From positions 62,001 through 126,000 of the forward strand of contig NZ_JACOII010000038.1 of assembly GCF_016306625.1 (NCBI RefSeq): a stretch of 64,000 bases of DNA. Reading direction: 5' to 3'. Below, one piece after another: positions 34,185-44,089 of the stretch. The DNA comes from Xenorhabdus lircayensis (GTDB lineage: Bacteria; Pseudomonadota; Gammaproteobacteria; Enterobacterales; Enterobacteriaceae). Positions within the stretch are counted from its first letter, which is position 1. The number at the start of each line of letters is the position of its first letter. The notes beneath the pieces are model-generated. The model had not been told where the DNA came from. It ran no database searches and saw only the letters and a program-made list of their open reading frames with translations. A program made the position numbers and the translations under genes.

Positions 34185-36530
34185 ATGAAGCTGATTCGAG
34201 GGCTTGCCCAATATTATGTAGATTTGATGATGAAGCTAGGACTGGTGCGTTTTTCAATATTGCTCGCATCTGCCTTGGTTATTCTTGCGATGGCTATGCA
34301 AATGGCGGTTACATTCGTATTGCATGGGGAAGTACAGAGTATTGATTTAATCCGCTCTATCTTTTTTGGCTTGTTGATCACCCCTTGGGCGGTTTATTTC
34401 CTTTCCATTGTGGTGGAGCAACTTGAAGAATCCCGCCAGCGTTTATCCGGTTTGGTCGCAAAACTTGAAGAAATGCGTCAGCGTGATGCGACACTGAATC
34501 TGCAACTCAAAGAAAACATTTCTCAATTGAATCAGGAGATCAGTGACAGGGAAAAAGTGGAAAAAGCCCATCTGATATTGTTGGATAAACTCAAATTGGA
34601 AATGGAGCATCGTGAAAAAACTCAGATTGAGCTTGAGCAGCAATCAATACTATTGCGTTCATTTCTAGATGCTTCTCCGGATTTGGTTTATTACCGCAAT
34701 GAAGATAATGAATTTTCCGGTTGTAATCGGGCGATGGAACTACTGACTGGCAAAAGTGAAAAACAGCTCATTGGTCTGACACCGACGGAAGTTTACGATA
34801 AAGAAATCGCCAGTAAGGTGATGGAAACCGATGAAAAAGTATTTCGTCACAATGTATCCCTGACTTACGAACAGTGGCTGGTTTATCCTGATGGGCGCAA
34901 AGCCTGTTTTGAACTCAGAAAAGTCCCTTTTTATGATCGCGTTGGGAAGCGACACGGACTGATGGGATTCGGACGCGATATCACTGAGCGTAAGCGCTAT
35001 CAGGATGCGTTGGAGAATGCCAGCAGGGATAAGACCACTTTTATCTCTACAATTAGCCATGAGCTTCGTACGCCTTTGAATGGCATCGTTGGCTTGAGCC
35101 GAATTCTGATGGATACCGACTTAACACAGGAACAATGTAAATATTTGGAGACGATCCATGTCAGCGCCATCACTTTGGGTAATATTTTCAATGATATCAT
35201 TGAATTAGATAAAATTGAGCGTCGCAAAGTTCAGCTTGATAACCAACCGATTGATTTCACCAGTTTTATGGCGGATTTAGAAAACATTTCAGGGCTATTG
35301 GCGCAGCCGAAAGGCATTAAATTCGTGCTGGAACCAGAGCAATCATTGCCCACCAAAGTGTTGACTGATGGAACTCGCTTGCGACAAATCTTGTGGAACC
35401 TGATTAGCAATGCCGTGAAATTTACCTCTAAAGGGGAAATTCGGGTTCGTATCTGGCGTGAAGAAGGCGAACGTCTATTATTTGAAGTGACGGATTCTGG
35501 CATTGGTATTCCTTCTGATGAGCTAGAAAAAATCTTCGCCATGTATTACCAAGTGACAGACAGCGCCGGTGGTCGTCCTGCGACAGGAACGGGTATTGGT
35601 CTTGCTGTTTCTAAGCGCCTTGCTCACAGCATGGGAGGGGACATTGCTGTGGCAAGCACGCTAGGTACAGGTTCTTGCTTTACTTTATCTGTTGTTGCTC
35701 CAGTCATTGATGAACACCCCGAAGGAAAGGAAGAGCAAGATACTCTGCCATTACCTGCACTCAACGTCCTGCTGGTGGAAGATATTGAGTTGAACGTTAT
35801 TGTTGCCCGTTCTGTATTGGAGAAATTGGGGAATAGTGTGGATGTTGCCATGAATGGCCATGATGCACTGGCGATGTTTGATCCTGATGAGTATGACTTG
35901 GTGTTACTGGATATCCAATTACCGGATATGACTGGGCTTGATATTGCCCGTCAATTACACCGGCGTTACTCCTCTCAATCTTTGCCTCCATTGATCGCCC
36001 TGACAGCGAATGTATTAAAGGATAAAAAAGAATACCTTGATGCTGGTATGGACGGCGTACTCAATAAACCGCTCTCCGTCAAGGAATTGACTGCCATGAT
36101 AGAAAAATATTGGGGTAAGGCATCGGAATCTGGAGGTACATTACAGGAGGCTGATGTTGATATTGTGAAGAAGGGTGAAGAACGGCTCGACACAGAGATG
36201 CTTAACCAATATATCGACTTGGTTGGGCCAAAAATGATTGCTGACAACCTGATTATTTTTGAAACCATGATGCCAAGTTACCTTGCCTTGCTGGATTCAA
36301 ACATGACCGCCAGAGATCAGAAAGGGATTACGGAAGAAGCACATAAAATCAAGGGAGCTGCGGGTTCTGTAGGATTGCTCCACTTGCAGCAGCTGGCTCA
36401 GCAGATTCAATCCCCTGATTTACCGGCATGGTGGGATAATGTTCAAGATTGGGTCGATGAGTTAAAGTTGGAATGGAAAAATGATATAGAAACATTAAGA
36501 AACTGGTTATCGGGCGCTACAAAAAAATAA
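34185..36530 (+). CDS. arcB: ArcB, hybrid sensor kinase for redox state
   Basis: Inner-membrane tripartite sensor kinase that senses quinone redox state and phosphorylates ArcA under low oxygen. The 781-residue protein starts MKLIRGLAQYYVDLMMKLG at 34185, with GGGAGTG just before; the frame opens seven codons earlier. It has two membrane helices in the first 77 residues, a coiled coil, a PAS domain (SFLDASPDLVYYRNEDNEF) with the redox-active Cys180 (SGCNRAM) and Cys241 (KACFELRK), H-box His292 (TISHELRTPLNG), the N, G1 and G2 ATP motifs, a receiver domain with Asp576 (LVLLDIQLPDM), and an HPt domain with His720 (EAHKIKGAAGS). All key residues are kept. Its 3' end overlaps the ArcZ small RNA on the other strand. 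Confidence 0.98.
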   Translation: MKLIRGLAQYYVDLMMKLGLVRFSILLASALVILAMAMQMAVTFVLHGEVQSIDLIRSIFFGLLITPWAVYFLSIVVEQLEESRQRLSGLVAKLEEMRQRDATLNLQLKENISQLNQEISDREKVEKAHLILLDKLKLEMEHREKTQIELEQQSILLRSFLDASPDLVYYRNEDNEFSGCNRAMELLTGKSEKQLIGLTPTEVYDKEIASKVMETDEKVFRHNVSLTYEQWLVYPDGRKACFELRKVPFYDRVGKRHGLMGFGRDITERKRYQDALENASRDKTTFISTISHELRTPLNGIVGLSRILMDTDLTQEQCKYLETIHVSAITLGNIFNDIIELDKIERRKVQLDNQPIDFTSFMADLENISGLLAQPKGIKFVLEPEQSLPTKVLTDGTRLRQILWNLISNAVKFTSKGEIRVRIWREEGERLLFEVTDSGIGIPSDELEKIFAMYYQVTDSAGGRPATGTGIGLAVSKRLAHSMGGDIAVASTLGTGSCFTLSVVAPVIDEHPEGKEEQDTLPLPALNVLLVEDIELNVIVARSVLEKLGNSVDVAMNGHDALAMFDPDEYDLVLLDIQLPDMTGLDIARQLHRRYSSQSLPPLIALTANVLKDKKEYLDAGMDGVLNKPLSVKELTAMIEKYWGKASESGGTLQEADVDIVKKGEERLDTEMLNQYIDLVGPKMIADNLIIFETMMPSYLALLDSNMTARDQKGITEEAHKIKGAAGSVGLLHLQQLAQQIQSPDLPAWWDNVQDWVDELKLEWKNDIETLRNWLSGATKK

Positions 36531-36650
36531 CCCCAACCGAAGTTGGGGTGCGCGAATACTGCGCCAACACCAGGGAAACTTGTTTACCCGCTTATCTAAG
36601 ATTTGTTTTCGGTGCGAGTAGTTAAAGAATTCTTCCACACAGAACACAGG
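36523..36650 (-). ncRNA. arcZ: ArcZ small RNA
   Basis: Hfq-binding small RNA that activates rpoS and represses many targets. On the minus strand just beyond arcB, the conserved E. coli core is kept almost base for base: TTTCCCTGGTGTTGGCGCAG, then TATTCGCGCACCCC. The terminator stem ACCCCAAC / GTTGGGGT is followed by TATTTTTTT, which overlaps the arcB stop codon. The synteny (convergent with arcB, before elbB) is the E. coli arrangement. The 5' end is estimated from a possible TATGTT -10 at about 36655-36660. The 5' part differs from E. coli. In Photorhabdus and Xenorhabdus, ArcZ has been reported to control specialised metabolism. Confidence 0.92.
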
Positions 36651-36766
36651 TACCAACATAGCAAAGATAAGATTTTTTGTTACAAGATTCATTAAAATCT
36701 GTGATGAAGATTGGTGTTTAACCCTCTAAGGGGTTAAGCATTAATCTACTACAAATGGAGAGAAAT

Positions 36767-37420
36767 ATGAAATCTGTTGCCATTATATTGAGTGGATGCG
36801 GAGTGTACGACGGAAGTGAAATTCACGAATCAGTTCTGACTATGCTCTCTTTGAGCCGTCTTGGCGCCAAAGTGTCTTTTTTTTCGCCTGATGAGGCACA
36901 ACATCATGTTATTAATCACCTTAATGGAGAAGAGAAAAAAGAAAGCCGTCATGTAATGGAAGAATCTGCTCGTATAACACGCGGAAATATGCAGCCTTTA
37001 TCTAAAGTTGATATTAATGAGTTGGATGCATTGATTATTCCAGGGGGTTTTGGTGCAGCCAAGAATTTGTGTAATTTTGCATTTAAAGGATCAGATTGCG
37101 AAATAAATAAAGAATTATTAAGTATTGTGCAGGCAATGCATAAACAAGGCAAACCAATGGGGTTTATGTGCATTGCTCCTGTTATGGTACCTAAAATATT
37201 AGGCAGGCCGATAAAAGTCACCATCGGCAATGATCCGGAAACGGCGGCCCAAATAGAGAGAATGGGAGGCATACATGTTGAGTGTCCAGTTGATGATATT
37301 GTCATTGATTTTGAAAACAAAATTTTAACAACACCAGCCTATATGCTTGCAGAATCTTTGTCTGAAGCAGAAAAGGGAATTGATAAGTTGGTTAGGAAAA
37401 TATTGGAAATGATTGAGTAA
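36767..37420 (+). CDS. elbB: ElbB, isoprenoid biosynthesis-linked glyoxalase-like protein
   Basis: DJ-1/PfpI superfamily protein (also YhbL), reported with glyoxalase activity in E. coli. The 217-residue protein starts [21 protein letters not shown] at 36767; GGAGAG lies before it, and an in-frame ATG at 36755 is rejected. The nucleophile-elbow Cys is in [11 protein letters not shown], and the class-I amidotransferase-like fold is seen in [15 protein letters not shown]. It is followed directly by mtgA, as in E. coli. Confidence 0.95.
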   Translation: MKSVAIILSGCGVYDGSEIHESVLTMLSLSRLGAKVSFFSPDEAQHHVINHLNGEEKKESRHVMEESARITRGNMQPLSKVDINELDALIIPGGFGAAKNLCNFAFKGSDCEINKELLSIVQAMHKQGKPMGFMCIAPVMVPKILGRPIKVTIGNDPETAAQIERMGGIHVECPVDDIVIDFENKILTTPAYMLAESLSEAEKGIDKLVRKILEMIE

Positions 37421-37424
37421 TCGG

Positions 37425-38141
37425 ATGAGAAATCCTTTTTCAATATTGTGGCGCTGGTTGAAAAGAATTGTGGTGACGATCACGATTCTGTGGTTTGTTG
37501 CTGCAATCGCCTTTTCATTTCTGCCAGTGCCGTTTTCTATGTTGATGATAGAGCGACAAATTATCTCCGTAGTGTCAATTAATTTCTCTTATGTTTCCCG
37601 TTCATCATGGGTAGATCAGAATCAAATTTCACCTTATATGACATTAGCCGTCATTGCCGCGGAGGATCAAAAATTTCCAAAACATTGGGGGTTTGATTTT
37701 GATGCTATCGAAACTGCAATGGAACATAATAAAAAATATCAGAAGCGGATACGGGGTGCGTCGACAATTTCTCAGCAAACGGCCAAAAATTTATTTTTAT
37801 GGGAAGGACGTAGTTGGGTGAGAAAGGGATTGGAGGCGGGAATGACGACTGTACTGGAATTACTGTGGTCAAAGAAACGCATTTTGACGGTCTATCTCAA
37901 TATTGCTGAGTTTGGCAGTGGCATTTTTGGGGTCGAAGAAGCCGCCCGGCATTACTTTGATAAGCCTGCCGGACGGCTGACTGCCTCTGAAGCCGCATTG
38001 CTTGCTGCTGTACTACCGAATCCCCACCGTTATAAAGTGAATGCTCCCTCTGCTTATGTGTTACAACGCCAGCAATGGATTTTGCGGCAAATGCAATTGA
38101 TGGGGGAAGAGAGTTACCTAAAGAAAAATAAATTGAGATAG
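37425..38141 (+). CDS. mtgA: MtgA, monofunctional peptidoglycan glycosyltransferase
   Basis: GT51 enzyme that polymerises lipid II into glycan strands at the inner membrane. The 238-residue protein has one N-terminal membrane helix (about residues 15-35) and all GT51 motifs: [14 protein letters not shown] with the catalytic Glu, [37 protein letters not shown] and LAAVLPNP. The start at 37425 ([11 protein letters not shown]) is preferred over a TTG at 37413 that overlaps elbB. Confidence 0.96.
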   Translation: MRNPFSILWRWLKRIVVTITILWFVAAIAFSFLPVPFSMLMIERQIISVVSINFSYVSRSSWVDQNQISPYMTLAVIAAEDQKFPKHWGFDFDAIETAMEHNKKYQKRIRGASTISQQTAKNLFLWEGRSWVRKGLEAGMTTVLELLWSKKRILTVYLNIAEFGSGIFGVEEAARHYFDKPAGRLTASEAALLAAVLPNPHRYKVNAPSAYVLQRQQWILRQMQLMGEESYLKKNKLR

Positions 38142-38183
38142 ATGATGGAAACAATGTGTTAGTCGAGTGTTAAGAACAAAAAT

Positions 38184-38212
38184 AAAAAAGCGGCGCTGAT
38201 TTGCGCCGCCTT
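38184..38212 (-). terminator. Terminator of dolP, between convergent mtgA and dolP
   Basis: GCGGCGC (38190-38196) pairs with GCGCCGC (38203-38209). On the minus strand it is followed by TTTTTTATTTTTG, typical of an intrinsic terminator for dolP. Confidence 0.85.
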
Positions 38213-38220
38213 GATAGGTT

Positions 38221-38796
38221 CTAGTTGAGATAGGTAAAAGCTGTTGTCACACGCTTGGCACCGCTGGTTTCGCTGGCAATTTTCGCTGCGGCCGCCCCTT
38301 CTTGTTTAGTCACAATGCCAAACAAAAAGACTTCACCGTCTTCTGTCACCACTTTAATGCTGGATGACTTCACTGCGTCACTAGCTAAAATTTTGGAACG
38401 AACTTTGGTTGTCAGCCAAGTATCTGTGGAGGCAATGCCCAGTGAAACAGGATTGCCTTGACGGATCTCGTTATACACTACGTTGGTGCCTTCAACTTTT
38501 GAGGCAATTTGTTTTGCCCGATCAGCCAGAGCCATATTTGGGCTTTGTCCAGTTAAAAGAACTCTGTCTTGATACACCGTCACTACCACACGGGCTTGAG
38601 ACTTAATTTGTGGATCCTTGCTGATGGCGTTGCTGACACGGGCTTCCAGCGTGGTATCGTCAACTTGTTGTCCAATTGTTCGCGGATCTGAACCCGCTTT
38701 TGTGGCAATCGCGGCAGAACCCACGACGGCGGCACCAATACATCCTTGTAATAGGATTGCACTGAAACATACCAATAATAGAGAAAACAACCGCAT
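38221..38796 (-). CDS. dolP: DolP (YraP), outer-membrane BON-domain lipoprotein
   Basis: Outer-membrane lipoprotein that localises to division sites and supports outer-membrane integrity. The 191-residue precursor has a lipoprotein signal with lipobox LLQGC (Cys19), followed by two BON domains (about residues 45-115, KDPQIKSQARVVVTVYQDRVLLTG, and 120-190, VKSSSIKVVTEDGEVFLFGIV). Length equals E. coli DolP. It is the last of the run lpoA-yraN-diaA-dolP, 11 bases from diaA. Confidence 0.96.
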   Translation of the reverse strand: MRLFSLLLVCFSAILLQGCIGAAVVGSAAIATKAGSDPRTIGQQVDDTTLEARVSNAISKDPQIKSQARVVVTVYQDRVLLTGQSPNMALADRAKQIASKVEGTNVVYNEIRQGNPVSLGIASTDTWLTTKVRSKILASDAVKSSSIKVVTEDGEVFLFGIVTKQEGAAAAKIASETSGAKRVTTAFTYLN

Positions 38797-38807
38797 TAGT
38801 TGGCTCC

Positions 38808-39398
38808 TTACTCATCCTGATGAGGAAATAACGTATTGTCGATTAAGTCGCACAGACAATTGATTGTCAACATATGGACTTCTTGAATCCTGATACTGTG
38901 ATGTGAGGGGATACGGATTTCAACATCCTGAGGCCCCAGCAACCCTGCCACTTCACCACCGTCGTAACCCGTCAGCGCAACAATCGTCATATCACGCGTG
39001 ACAGCAGCTTCCACGGCTTTGATAATATCCCGACTATTTCCATGCGTAGAAATGGCGAGCAGGACGTCTCCGGTATGCCCTAATGCTCTGACCTGTTTGG
39101 CGTAGATTTCGTCAGGCTGTTTACTGTTGGCGATAGCCGTGATCACCACATTATCCGCATTCAGCGACAGAGCTGGCAGACTTGGCCGCTCTGTTTCAAA
39201 GCGATTGATCATGCTGGCGGCAAAACGCTGTGCGGTTGCGGCAGATCCGCCATTACCGCAGCAAAGAATTTTGTTGCCGTTCAGCAGTGATTGAACCATC
39301 ATCATTGCGGCGCGTGATATTGCGTCGGGTAATGCTTCTGCTGCTGCGATCTGAGTTTGAATACTCTCTGTAAAGCAGACTTTAATTCTATCCAGCAC
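38808..39398 (-). CDS. diaA: DiaA, DnaA initiator-associating protein
   Basis: SIS-domain tetramer that binds DnaA and promotes timely initiation at oriC. The 196-residue protein is collinear with E. coli Dia[44 protein letters not shown] and [20 protein letters not shown]. It lacks sugar-phosphate isomerase context and lies in the conserved lpoA-yraN-diaA-dolP run. Confidence 0.96.
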   Translation of the reverse strand: MLDRIKVCFTESIQTQIAAAEALPDAISRAAMMMVQSLLNGNKILCCGNGGSAATAQRFAASMINRFETERPSLPALSLNADNVVITAIANSKQPDEIYAKQVRALGHTGDVLLAISTHGNSRDIIKAVEAAVTRDMTIVALTGYDGGEVAGLLGPQDVEIRIPSHHSIRIQEVHMLTINCLCDLIDNTLFPHQDE

Positions 39399-39450
39399 GT
39401 TATGACCTATGTATATTGAAATCTATTTATTTAGCGAGAAAATTAAGAAT

Positions 39451-39834
39451 CTACCGAAATAGGTTCTCATTCAGGGTGAAAGCATTTTTCAGCCATTCAA
39501 ATTTCTGACCTGTCATCGCACAAACATCAAAGCGGCACGATGCCGTTTCCAGACATTCATTGCGTTGGTATAGCCAAACCGCAGCAGTATGCAATAGCTT
39601 TTTACGCTTACTTTGGGTAATTGTAGCAATGGCATCGCCATATTGTGCGTTCTGACGGAAACGGACTTCGACGAATACCCATGTGTGTTTATCACGCATG
39701 ATCAGATCGATTTCTCCGCCACGAATTTTCACATTCTCTGCAACAAAGACAAGCCCCTGTTTTTGCAAAAAATATTTAGCTTTAAGTTCGTAATGGTGTC
39801 CTAGCGCATAGCGATTCGTTGTTGGTTTTTTCAT
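39451..39834 (-). CDS. yraN: YraN, UPF0102 endonuclease-like protein
   Basis: Restriction-endonuclease-fold protein (UPF0102), conserved but with unclear role. The 127-residue protein has the family's core: GHHYELKAKYFLQKQGL, ENVKIRGGEIDLIMRDKHTWVFVEVRFR with a GEIDLI...VEVR (D-ExK-like) motif, and TITQSKRKKLLHTAAVWL. It lies between lpoA and diaA, its usual place. Confidence 0.95.
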   Translation of the reverse strand: MKKPTTNRYALGHHYELKAKYFLQKQGLVFVAENVKIRGGEIDLIMRDKHTWVFVEVRFRQNAQYGDAIATITQSKRKKLLHTAAVWLYQRNECLETASCRFDVCAMTGQKFEWLKNAFTLNENLFR

Positions 39835-39889
39835 CCTGAAATGACCACGAAAATATTATATCTATTGAATTACAGTCAGTGACGTTGAA

Positions 39890-39913
39890 GGCGCGCCATC
39901 ATTTGAACGCGCC
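39890..39913 (-). other. Hairpin downstream of lpoA
   Basis: GGCGCG (39890-39895) pairs with CGCGCC (39908-39913), about 25 bases beyond the lpoA stop. No T-run follows, so it may only stabilise the 3' end. Confidence 0.4.
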
Positions 39914-39936
39914 CATATTCACATCATTTATAGCGC

Positions 39937-41808
39937 TTATTGTACCGCATTACTGTGACCAGAATGATTCAGGCGATCTGAATCATTCAAGCCATCGGGA
40001 TTATTCACACTGCCAGTGTTACTAGTACTGTCAGTATGATTGATACTTTCCATATGATTAGTATTATCGGTGCGATTTTCGATCGTAATACGCCCGTTAT
40101 TGAACTGCATCCAAGGTAATTGGCGCAAGATGGTGCAATTATCCGTGACGGAAAGCTCTCCCGAGGCACCATTCAGGCTGAACCCCGCGCCTTGCTGCAT
40201 TTGCGTAAACTGATTAGCCAGTGACCATGCATCTATTCCCATTGCGTAGAGGCGCATCAAGGAGTAATCATTAGCAAATTTTTTGGCAGCTTGCTGCATC
40301 AACGGCACATTCATGCCCGTTAATAATGGGATGTCACTAAATTGCATACCATCCATCTCTAAACGGAAATCTGGGCCTGAGCCTGATTTATTGCTGCGTG
40401 AATTGGCATAGAGCGCAGGTTTTTTACGGGAGCTGATTGCCATATCGATCATTGGCTTGATGATGGTCAGTTCGTCCGTTGTTGCGACAATGTAAACGGC
40501 ATCTACTGGGCCATTGGCAGAGTTTGTGGAAATAACCGACGTATTCGCATTGGTCTGATCTATCGCTGCATCTGGCATGGAGGTACTGACAGGAATTGGT
40601 GTGCCAGACAGGCGAATGCCAACGCCACGGTTCATGGATTGCCTCATTTCGCCCGGCGTTCCAAAAGATTGTTGCAATACCCTCTGCCCTCCCAGTTTTT
40701 GCCATTCGCCTGCAAAGGCTTTTGCAACCCGAGTGCCTAAGTCAGTACGAGGGATTAACACTAGAGGATTAAGCTTCTGCTGTTGCCAGATATGCATGGC
40801 AGCATTTTTCGCTTCATCTTCAGGAGACAGTGAAAAATAACAGATATTTGCCTGCATTTGAGGCACATCTAGCTCATTCAGAGCCAGAATATTCAATGGA
40901 GTCTCAATCTGTGCCAACTGTTCCACATTGGGTTTCAGCAATGGCCCGACAACCAATGTGACACCATCTTGTTCAGCTTGTGCCAGCAGATTGGCGAGTG
41001 GCTGGCTGTTAGTGTCATAGACTTTTACAGCTTGATCGTTGATGGGGGCTTCATTAATCGCAGAGGATGTTGATGCCGTAGTGGCAACATCAGTATTTTC
41101 TGAATTTGAAGTGTCGGCGTTTGCTGCATTGGGTAGTTCGGTATTGGTTGTATTGCTTGAATCGGTGACATTCATAGGCAATGACGGCTTTGGCAATCCT
41201 TTTTGTGCATCAAGGAAACCTTGACGAATAGCTTCACCGAACACTTTTGCCTGACCGCTCAAAGGCAGTAATAACCCAATTGTGGCTCGGCTGTCCTTTG
41301 TTTTTTGCAGCATTTTTTGCAATGCCGTGGGTAAACTACGTGCAGCAGGGTTGTTTGAATAGCGGATTTGCCAATCATGGATGGCGGAACGCAATTTATC
41401 GAGATCTTGCTTATTAGTCTGGTAGGTATTGAGTAAATCAAGCCAGCCCTGCAACGTATATTCATTGGCATTAATCACCAATTCGCTGAGTTGCTGTGGA
41501 GAAAGATTCGTCAGTAACTGCCATGTCTCATCAATGTTTTTCTGGCGGGCTGCTTCGTCTGTTGCATGGTGTTCCGATAAATAGGTTTCCAGTGCAATGT
41601 AAGCGCGGATAACATCCAATGAGGGTTGATTCTGGGCTGCGTCAATAATGGCTTGATAGCGGTTAATCTCTGCGCTGATATTATCCTGAGGCTTAGAAGT
41701 TGGTTGCCCTTGCTGTTCGGGCGTGGTACACCCTGCAATAATCATAGTCGACAGCAGCGCTGTGTAGACTAAACCAGTTTTGAAACGCACAAGAATTGAG
41801 GGAAGCAT
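39937..41808 (-). CDS. lpoA: LpoA, outer-membrane lipoprotein activator of PBP1a
   Basis: Outer-membrane lipoprotein that crosses the periplasm to stimulate PBP1A transpeptidase. The 623-residue precursor starts MLPSILVRFKTG at 41808, with lipobox IIAGC (Cys27). The frame opens 24 codons further up, overlapping rsmI, and is not used. An N-terminal TPR-like helical domain (about 45-170) is followed by a periplasmic-binding-protein-like domain (from TIGLLLPLSGQAKVFGEAIRQ). Two regions are unlike E. coli: a Ser/Asn/Thr/Ala-rich insert (about 211-260) and an Asn/Ser/Asp-rich C-terminal tail of about 45 residues. It is divergent from rsmI, as in E. coli. Confidence 0.95.
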   Translation of the reverse strand: MLPSILVRFKTGLVYTALLSTMIIAGCTTPEQQGQPTSKPQDNISAEINRYQAIIDAAQNQPSLDVIRAYIALETYLSEHHATDEAARQKNIDETWQLLTNLSPQQLSELVINANEYTLQGWLDLLNTYQTNKQDLDKLRSAIHDWQIRYSNNPAARSLPTALQKMLQKTKDSRATIGLLLPLSGQAKVFGEAIRQGFLDAQKGLPKPSLPMNVTDSSNTTNTELPNAANADTSNSENTDVATTASTSSAINEAPINDQAVKVYDTNSQPLANLLAQAEQDGVTLVVGPLLKPNVEQLAQIETPLNILALNELDVPQMQANICYFSLSPEDEAKNAAMHIWQQQKLNPLVLIPRTDLGTRVAKAFAGEWQKLGGQRVLQQSFGTPGEMRQSMNRGVGIRLSGTPIPVSTSMPDAAIDQTNANTSVISTNSANGPVDAVYIVATTDELTIIKPMIDMAISSRKKPALYANSRSNKSGSGPDFRLEMDGMQFSDIPLLTGMNVPLMQQAAKKFANDYSLMRLYAMGIDAWSLANQFTQMQQGAGFSLNGASGELSVTDNCTILRQLPWMQFNNGRITIENRTDNTNHMESINHTDSTSNTGSVNNPDGLNDSDRLNHSGHSNAVQ

Positions 41809-41871
41809 ACTGTATCCAGTGATGTTTTTTTCAAAGATGCTCAATTTTAAATCGGTCATTCGGATGAAACA

Positions 41872-42762
41872 ATGAATCAAACCAATCGAGCAGTGGTTAC
41901 GACATCCACGCTATATGTTGTGCCAACCCCTATTGGAAATCTGGGGGATATTACTCAGCGTGCTCTTGAAGTTCTTAAACATGTCGATCTGATTGCAGCC
42001 GAAGATACGCGACATACTGGCTTGTTGCTTCAACATTTTGCCATTAATGCGCGCATGTTCGCACTTCATGATCATAATGAACAGCAGAAAGCAGATCAAT
42101 TAATTGCGAAACTGGAACAAGGGATAAGCATCGCGTTGGTGTCTGATGCGGGTACGCCTTTGATCAACGATCCAGGCTATCATCTTGTCCGTCGTTGTCG
42201 TGAAGCCGGTATCAAGGTGGTTCCACTGCCAGGCCCTTGCGCAGCGATTACAGCGCTGTCTGCTGCGGGTCTGCCTTCCGATCGTTTTTGCTATGAAGGC
42301 TTCCTGCCTGCAAAAAGCAAGGGGCGTCAGGATACTTTGCGTGAGTTGACGCAAGAGTCGCGAACGCTGATCTTCTACGAATCGACACATCGTCTGTTGG
42401 ACAGTTTAGAAGATATTGTAGAAGTATGGGGCGCAGATCGTTATGTCGTGCTGGCACGGGAACTGACCAAAACGTGGGAATCCATTCAAGGAATGCCCGC
42501 TGGCAGGCTTCTGGAGTGGATTAGGGAAGATGAAACTCGCCGTCGGGGAGAAATGGTGTTGATTGTAGAAGGGTATCGCAAACCTGCGGACGATAGCTTG
42601 CCTCCGGAAGCTCTGCGGACACTGGCATTGCTGCAAAAAGAGCTGCCATTGAAAAAAGCTGCGGCACTGACGGCAGAGATCCACGGTGTGAAGAAGAATG
42701 CCCTGTACCGCTATACCCTTGATCAAAACTCAGCCCTTGATCAAATTGAAGAAGACGCGTGA
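41872..42762 (+). CDS. rsmI: RsmI, 16S rRNA 2'-O-ribose C1402 methyltransferase
   Basis: SAM-dependent tetrapyrrole-methylase-fold enzyme that methylates the ribose of C1402 in the 30S decoding centre. The 296-residue protein has [20 protein letters not shown] near the N-terminus, [32 protein letters not shown] and [18 protein letters not shown], all family signatures. It is divergent from lpoA and is followed 30-40 bases on by rnpB. Confidence 0.97.
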   Translation: MNQTNRAVVTTSTLYVVPTPIGNLGDITQRALEVLKHVDLIAAEDTRHTGLLLQHFAINARMFALHDHNEQQKADQLIAKLEQGISIALVSDAGTPLINDPGYHLVRRCREAGIKVVPLPGPCAAITALSAAGLPSDRFCYEGFLPAKSKGRQDTLRELTQESRTLIFYESTHRLLDSLEDIVEVWGADRYVVLARELTKTWESIQGMPAGRLLEWIREDETRRRGEMVLIVEGYRKPADDSLPPEALRTLALLQKELPLKKAAALTAEIHGVKKNALYRYTLDQNSALDQIEEDA

Positions 42763-42769
42763 AAATCCC

Positions 42770-42798
42770 TATACATTGGGCATTAAACCTCTTATAAT
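42770..42798 (+). promoter_or_regulatory. Promoter of rnpB
   Basis: A TATAAT -10 box (42793-42798) lies 17 bases after TATACA (42770-42775), and about 8 bases before the expected RNA start. The -10 is perfect and the -35 matches TTGACA at 4 of 6. Confidence 0.75.
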
Positions 42799-42805
42799 CC
42801 GCGCC

Positions 42806-43194
<389 letters not shown>

Positions 43195-43198
43195 ATTT

Positions 43199-43240
43199 AG
43201 CCCTATAAAGCATCTGCTTTATAGGGCTTATTTATTTTTT
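43199..43240 (+). terminator. Intrinsic terminator of rnpB
   Basis: AGCCCTATAAAG (43199-43210) pairs with CTTTATAGGGCT (43217-43228), followed by TATTTATTTTTT. Confidence 0.92.
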
Positions 43241-43273
43241 GGTAAGACGAAATTGACACCGCATCAGGGGTAA

Positions 43274-43975
43274 TCAGTCAGCCAAATCAATTAACAGGCC
43301 CCGAAATAGGGGGTCCGCCTGCAATATCACTTCCTGTTCTTCCTGAATAAATACACCATCTCCACATTTAATCTCAAGGTCACTATTTTTGTTGCCATTA
43401 ATCCTCGCATTGCCACTGATGGATTGCAGATAGGCATGCTTGCCCCGTAAAGACAAAATTTGGTTATCACGGTTTTTGACCACAAGGTAGCTTATCCATA
43501 CCTGCTGGCGCAGATGCATGCTGTTGTTTTCTGATGTCGGAGAGGCCAGCAATGTTAATGGCCTATTTGGCAGAACCTTGCGTTGTAATGGTTGTGTTTC
43601 TTGCTGGGGACAGGCATTAAGCCAGAGTTGCAGCCGTGTCAGTGGTATTTTGTCGCTGGGGTTATGTTCACTGTAACTAATGCCCTGACGGGCAGAAAAC
43701 AGCAGACAATCACCTTGTTGTGCGTAGATATGGTTTCCTTCGCTATCATGATATTGGGCTTCTCCTTGCAGGATAATATTCAAAATATCAACATGAGGGT
43801 AAGATTTGGGCTGAAATTCGGCTTTCGGCGCTAAAATTTCCTGATTAAGAACGCGTAGTGCTCGGTAGTTCAAAAATTTCGGGTCAAAATAGTGACCAAA
43901 TGAAAAAGTATAGCGGGCTTGTAACCAGCCATAATCGGCTGTTCCGCATTGATTGGCTGTTCTCGTTATTATCAT
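43274..43975 (-). CDS. yhaK: YhaK, pirin-family bicupin
   Basis: Pirin-like bicupin; in E. coli YhaK is a cytosolic protein linked to oxidative stress, and activity is not settled. The 233-residue protein starts MIITRTANQCGTADYGWLQA at 43975, as in E. coli. The pirin motif ARYTFSFGHYFDPKFLNYRALRVLNQ and the metal-site residues in YPHVDILNIILQGEAQYHDSEGN are present. An upstream in-frame start (43996) is rejected. It is divergent from yhaJ, with about 110 bases between. Confidence 0.93.
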   Translation of the reverse strand: MIITRTANQCGTADYGWLQARYTFSFGHYFDPKFLNYRALRVLNQEILAPKAEFQPKSYPHVDILNIILQGEAQYHDSEGNHIYAQQGDCLLFSARQGISYSEHNPSDKIPLTRLQLWLNACPQQETQPLQRKVLPNRPLTLLASPTSENNSMHLRQQVWISYLVVKNRDNQILSLRGKHAYLQSISGNARINGNKNSDLEIKCGDGVFIQEEQEVILQADPLFRGLLIDLAD

Positions 43976-44089
43976 AACTGTCATCTCGTTAACCAATAGA
44001 CCTATTAATCTCGATCCTAATTATCTGGACGTTGAAATGTTAGCCAGTTAATCTGGTGACTATATTCAAAATTCCTGATTGAGAAAAAT

